Origin: Desmodesmus armatus
Taxonomy: Eukaryota > Chlorophyta > Chlorophyceae > Sphaeropleales > Scenedesmaceae
Direction: 5' to 3'
DNA: 64,000 bases
Assembly (NCBI GenBank): GCA_007449985.2
Contig: VIIQ02000131.1
Span: 124,001 to 188,000 of the forward strand
Positions 60,998 through 64,000 of this stretch are shown here, piece by piece. Made by a program: the position numbers and the translations under genes. The first letter of the stretch is position 1. Each line of letters opens with the position of its first letter. The notes beneath the pieces were generated by a model that saw only the letters and a list, made by a program, of their open reading frames with translations, ran no database searches and was not told the origin of the DNA.

Positions 60998-63225
60998 TCA
61001 GTCAGAGGTCAGCACTGCCACCAACGTCCTCCCGCTGCCACTGTACGGCAAGCGCCCGTGGGCAGCCCTGCAGGCCCAATGAAGCAACACAGCAGCATCC
61101 ACAGGAGCGCACTTGGTGCTTGTGCGTGACTGTCTCCATGTGCACAGTGCAGCCATCCATCAGTGATAATGATTGCAGTGCGAAGTCATAGTCGTCCTTG
61201 CAATGCCATGTGCTTGTACATTGGCATTGCACCAACCTGGCCCAGGCTACAGATGTTGCTTTGCTGTGCCGCAACCATAAGGTTCTAAGTTGCTGGGAAC
61301 CACTGCTTCTGGCAGAGCATACAACGGTTTGTACTCAAGCATGTCCTGCCGTGTGCAAAAGGTGCTGTGTTGCTTCAAACCAAAGCATCTCTTGCTGTGC
61401 ACCAAAACAAGACTCGGGTTGACCCAAGCTTCAAGCTTTTTCAAGTTTCCTTGCCCCCAACTGCAGCATGTCCTGCCAGGCCCACCTGTAGTTGTCCATG
61501 ACCAGCACGTCCCCAGGCCCCAGCATGAGGGCCCTCGTGACTGACAGGCGGGCAGCACTGATCGCCTGCACAGTGTCTGCATGCATCACAAGCCAAAGCA
61601 GGACCACAGCCAGGGCCAGTGCAGCATTAGAAGGAGGCGGCTTGAGTTGAAGCGCGCCGGCTAAAGAGATACACGGACCCAAAGCTGTTGGCGACATGTG
61701 GGAAGGGAAGAAGAAAAGGGCTATGCATCAGCCAACTTGCAACAAAATACGCCGCTGGTCTTTCACGCATCCCAGACCCCCTGCGCCTGCACTTTTGCAA
61801 CTGTGGTTGCAGGAAGGTGTTTCCTGCCATACGCTGCATGCACAATTGCTGTCTTGAGCATTTCAACACACATGTTCCCCCTAGTAGATGTTGCACCTAG
61901 TAACCACGCCCCACCTTGAAGCTGCATGCTTGATCCTGCCGCAACCCACCTGGCTGAATGGTGGTGCCATCCGCTTGTGAGATTTGAGATCGTGATCCAA
62001 TCCCTTGAAAACACAGAACACTCAAGCACGTACACACACAGCCGCACCATCTTATGGCTATCCTGCCCCAACCCACCTGGCTCAATGGGGGTGCCATCCG
62101 CATAGTCAGTCCAGCCAGGTGCTGCCAGGTGGCACAGGTTGAACCACACTGAATGCCCAGTGGCATGGGCATGCTCCACCCAAAAATGTATGCTAGATAT
62201 CTAGGACCTACACTGTCGTACCCACCTGGCTCGATGGGGGTGCCATCTGCATAATCAGTCCAGCCAGGTGCTGCCAGGTGGCACAGGTTGAACCACACGG
62301 GCTGCCCAGTGGCAGGGTGAGGCACCACAGCAGGCGCCACATGTGTGGCCAGCAGCTCGTCCCCTGCCCTCCACTCCACCTTGAACCCTAGGTCCTCGAA
62401 GAACCCTGCTGCTGCCTCGGGGTCAGTAAAGCCTGCAGGCACGGACTAAGTTAGGTAAGTACGTTGAGTGGTTGGATGCCAACAACAGGAAACCTACCAG
62501 TTGGATGCTAACAACAGGAGACCTAACAGAGTGGTAAGGAGACAGGCAGCGTGTTTGCGTCTGCCCTGCAAGTCACCACCCCACCCACTGTCCAAGCCAC
62601 TTGCTGCTGTTTTTCAACGCCACTGTAAAGCAGGGCACAGTACGAAGCAACTGCGACGGCTGCAAAAACACACTCCCAAATTTGCTGCAGAGACAGTGAA
62701 AGTGCATACTGCACAAGAGGCCCACCTGTGCGCTCCTGCCATGTGAGTGCAGGCGGCCCCTTGGGTGCATCGGACTTTACTGCCTCTGCTGATATGTACC
62801 TGCAAAATTGTCGCACACAGGAACCCCCTCCTTGCTGTAGGCCGCAGCTAGCTGTGCAGAGACCCTGACAACTATCAAAGCCAGACCTGTCACAGACAAT
62901 ACGGCTTATGGTAGTGTTGCATGTGACCCACGTCAGACAGGTTGTCTCCCTCTGGTGCCTGTCACAGTTGGGCGGAGCCGCTGCTGCCACTGTGCTGTTG
63001 TGCTGCTCAGCAACCCTTCGCACAATTCAAAATCACAAGCTGACGACGCATAAGATATTGCATTTTCACTAAATCCAGATTACACGCAGCATGAGCTGTA
63101 CCTGCGTGTGTACCGCACGCCGCCACGGTCAGCAAAGCGCTTCAAGACAGCCTCTGGCATGGAAGCTGCGATGCCTGCACTGTCCCCCATGAGGCTCTCA
63201 CCACCCTGCAGCATGAGGCAGCTCA

Positions 63226-63259
<34 letters not shown>

Positions 63260-64000
63260 CCAGCTATGGCTTGCCTGTGTGTGACTATGGGCGTACTACA
63301 TACGACAATGCCTGCGCTGTCTCCTATGAGGCTCTCACCACCCTGCAGCATGAAGCAGCATAACCAACAGCGCCAGCAGCAGCAGCACGAGCTATGCCTT
63401 GCCTGTTCGTGAAGATGGGCGCACTACATACGATAATGCATGCGCAGTCTCCCATGAGGCTCTCACCACCCTGTCACATGAGGCAGCACAACTCCAGCAG
63501 CAGCACATGCTGCGGCTTGGCTGCATGTGACTACGGACGTACTAGGGATGTCCAAAGGACGGTGCTGCAGCTGGCACATTGCTGCCTTGTGCCTTCAGCT
63601 GCGGGAAGCTGCCGTGCCGTCAAGCAATGCTTTCACGTACCGGGCGGCCGGTTGAAGCATCACGCATGCCCTCACAATCATGCAACAGGCGCCGATGCGC
63701 AAACTTGAATACGGCAAACAGACACAAGCCCCTCCCCTGGTAATGTAGACGCACATATATCAATATATATGTATGATCTCATAGCGGCGTGCTGTTTTGT
63801 TCAAGCACCGACAAAACCTTGCAGGTATGCCAACGGCCCCTGCCCTCCCCCCTTTCAGGCTTCTGTTGTGACAGTAAGAGAATCTCTATGACCCTGGCTT
63901 ACCTCCTTGGCAGGGTTTAGGCAAATGAGGATGATCTTCTTGTTGGGTCTAGGGTTGTAGCACATCTCATTGTGAAGGTCCAGGAGCTCAGCAGGGCCCA
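60998..64000 (-). CDS. TauD/TfdA-like Fe(II)/2-oxoglutarate dioxygenase, 5' end outside the window
   Basis: Six visible exons, 63903-64000 (incomplete), 63102-63205, 62726-62799, 62226-62432, 61486-61576 and 60998-61067, give 213 residues plus stop in one consistent frame. Motifs in order: ELLDLHNEMCYNP, with the iron-binding His-x-Glu; CLNPAKEGGESLMGDS; VLKRFADRGGVRYTRRY; VKSDAP..PALTWQERTG; FKVEWRAGDELL; GQPVWFNL; ADGTPIEP; GPGDVLVMDNYR; and AAHGRLPYSGSGRTLVAVL, with the distal His and the 2-oxoglutarate-binding Arg. This matches the TauD/clavaminate-synthase-like family. The substrate is unknown. The acceptor at 61577 (rather than 61566) is chosen because it keeps phase. Two exon borders are repeated in tandem in the introns. 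Confidence 0.83.
61945..62299 (-). repeat. Three copies of the 3' end and donor of dioxygenase exon 62226-62432
   Basis: The segment coding for VWFNLCHLAAPGWTDYADGT plus PIEPG and its GTGGGT donor occurs at 62221-62299 (exon), at 62072-62166 (nearly identical) and as a shorter, diverged copy near 61945-61975. Confidence 0.9.
63182..63545 (-). repeat. Three copies of the 5' end and acceptor of dioxygenase exon 63102-63205
   Basis: The acceptor plus GGESLMGDS-type coding start is repeated at about 63182, 63319 and 63448, together with intervening CAG-rich sequence. Copies two and three keep the reading frame for about a dozen codons and then diverge. Confidence 0.88.

Noticed and set aside
61566..61576. 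Acceptor immediately before GCGATCAG in the dioxygenase
   Set aside because: It breaks phase with the preceding exon; the upstream AG gives DGTPIEPDTVQAISAAR in frame, as the family expects.

Overview
The window looks like nuclear DNA of a green alga, probably a chlorophycean or trebouxiophycean. It has intron-dense genes with GT..GCAG introns, GC- and CAG-rich coding sequence full of poly-Gln/Ala/Ser tracts, TTTAGGG-type telomeric motifs, a KDZ-type transposase, a radial-spoke-complex protein (CFAP91) and Trp/Pro-rich secreted proteins. The lineage is inferred from gene content and splice style; no marker gene fixes the species. All exon models were built by hand from splice consensus, reading frame and family motifs. 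Models whose exon lengths sum to whole codons are noted.

Layout. 0.35-5.8 kb (-): an intron-rich KDZ transposase. 6.4-13.5 kb (+): a 16-exon kinesin-5. 13.5-17.2 kb: apparently gene-free, with a telomere-repeat palindrome. 17-37.4 kb (-): a run of secreted or membrane proteins on one strand, each starting with a tiny signal-peptide exon that ends in a phase-1 intron. At its centre is a tandem duplication (24.7-34.4 kb) holding a broken copy A and an expanded copy B (822 aa) of a protein built from 73-residue Trp-rich repeats. 37.7-41.7 kb (+): a PPM1/LCMT-type methyltransferase. 42.6-45.9 kb (-): a type II membrane glycosyltransferase. 46.2-50.7 kb (-): CFAP91. 51.0-53.5 kb (-): a PfkB sugar/nucleoside kinase. 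54.1-54.5 kb (+): a 64-aa COX14-like protein. 56.9-59.7 kb (-): two secreted CAP-domain paralogues. 61.0-64.0 kb (-): a TauD-like dioxygenase cut by the window edge.

The most unusual signal is that five loci in the right half carry diverged tandem copies of exon ends together with their splice sites, left inside the adjacent introns (methyltransferase x3, glycosyltransferase, PfkB kinase, TauD x2). These create extra donors and acceptors, some in frame and some giving truncation. The second is the same-strand cluster of secreted proteins with matching phase-1 exon architecture. One-base frameshifts inside strongly conserved motifs of two genes, near short homopolymers, suggest either recent damage or indel errors in the assembly.
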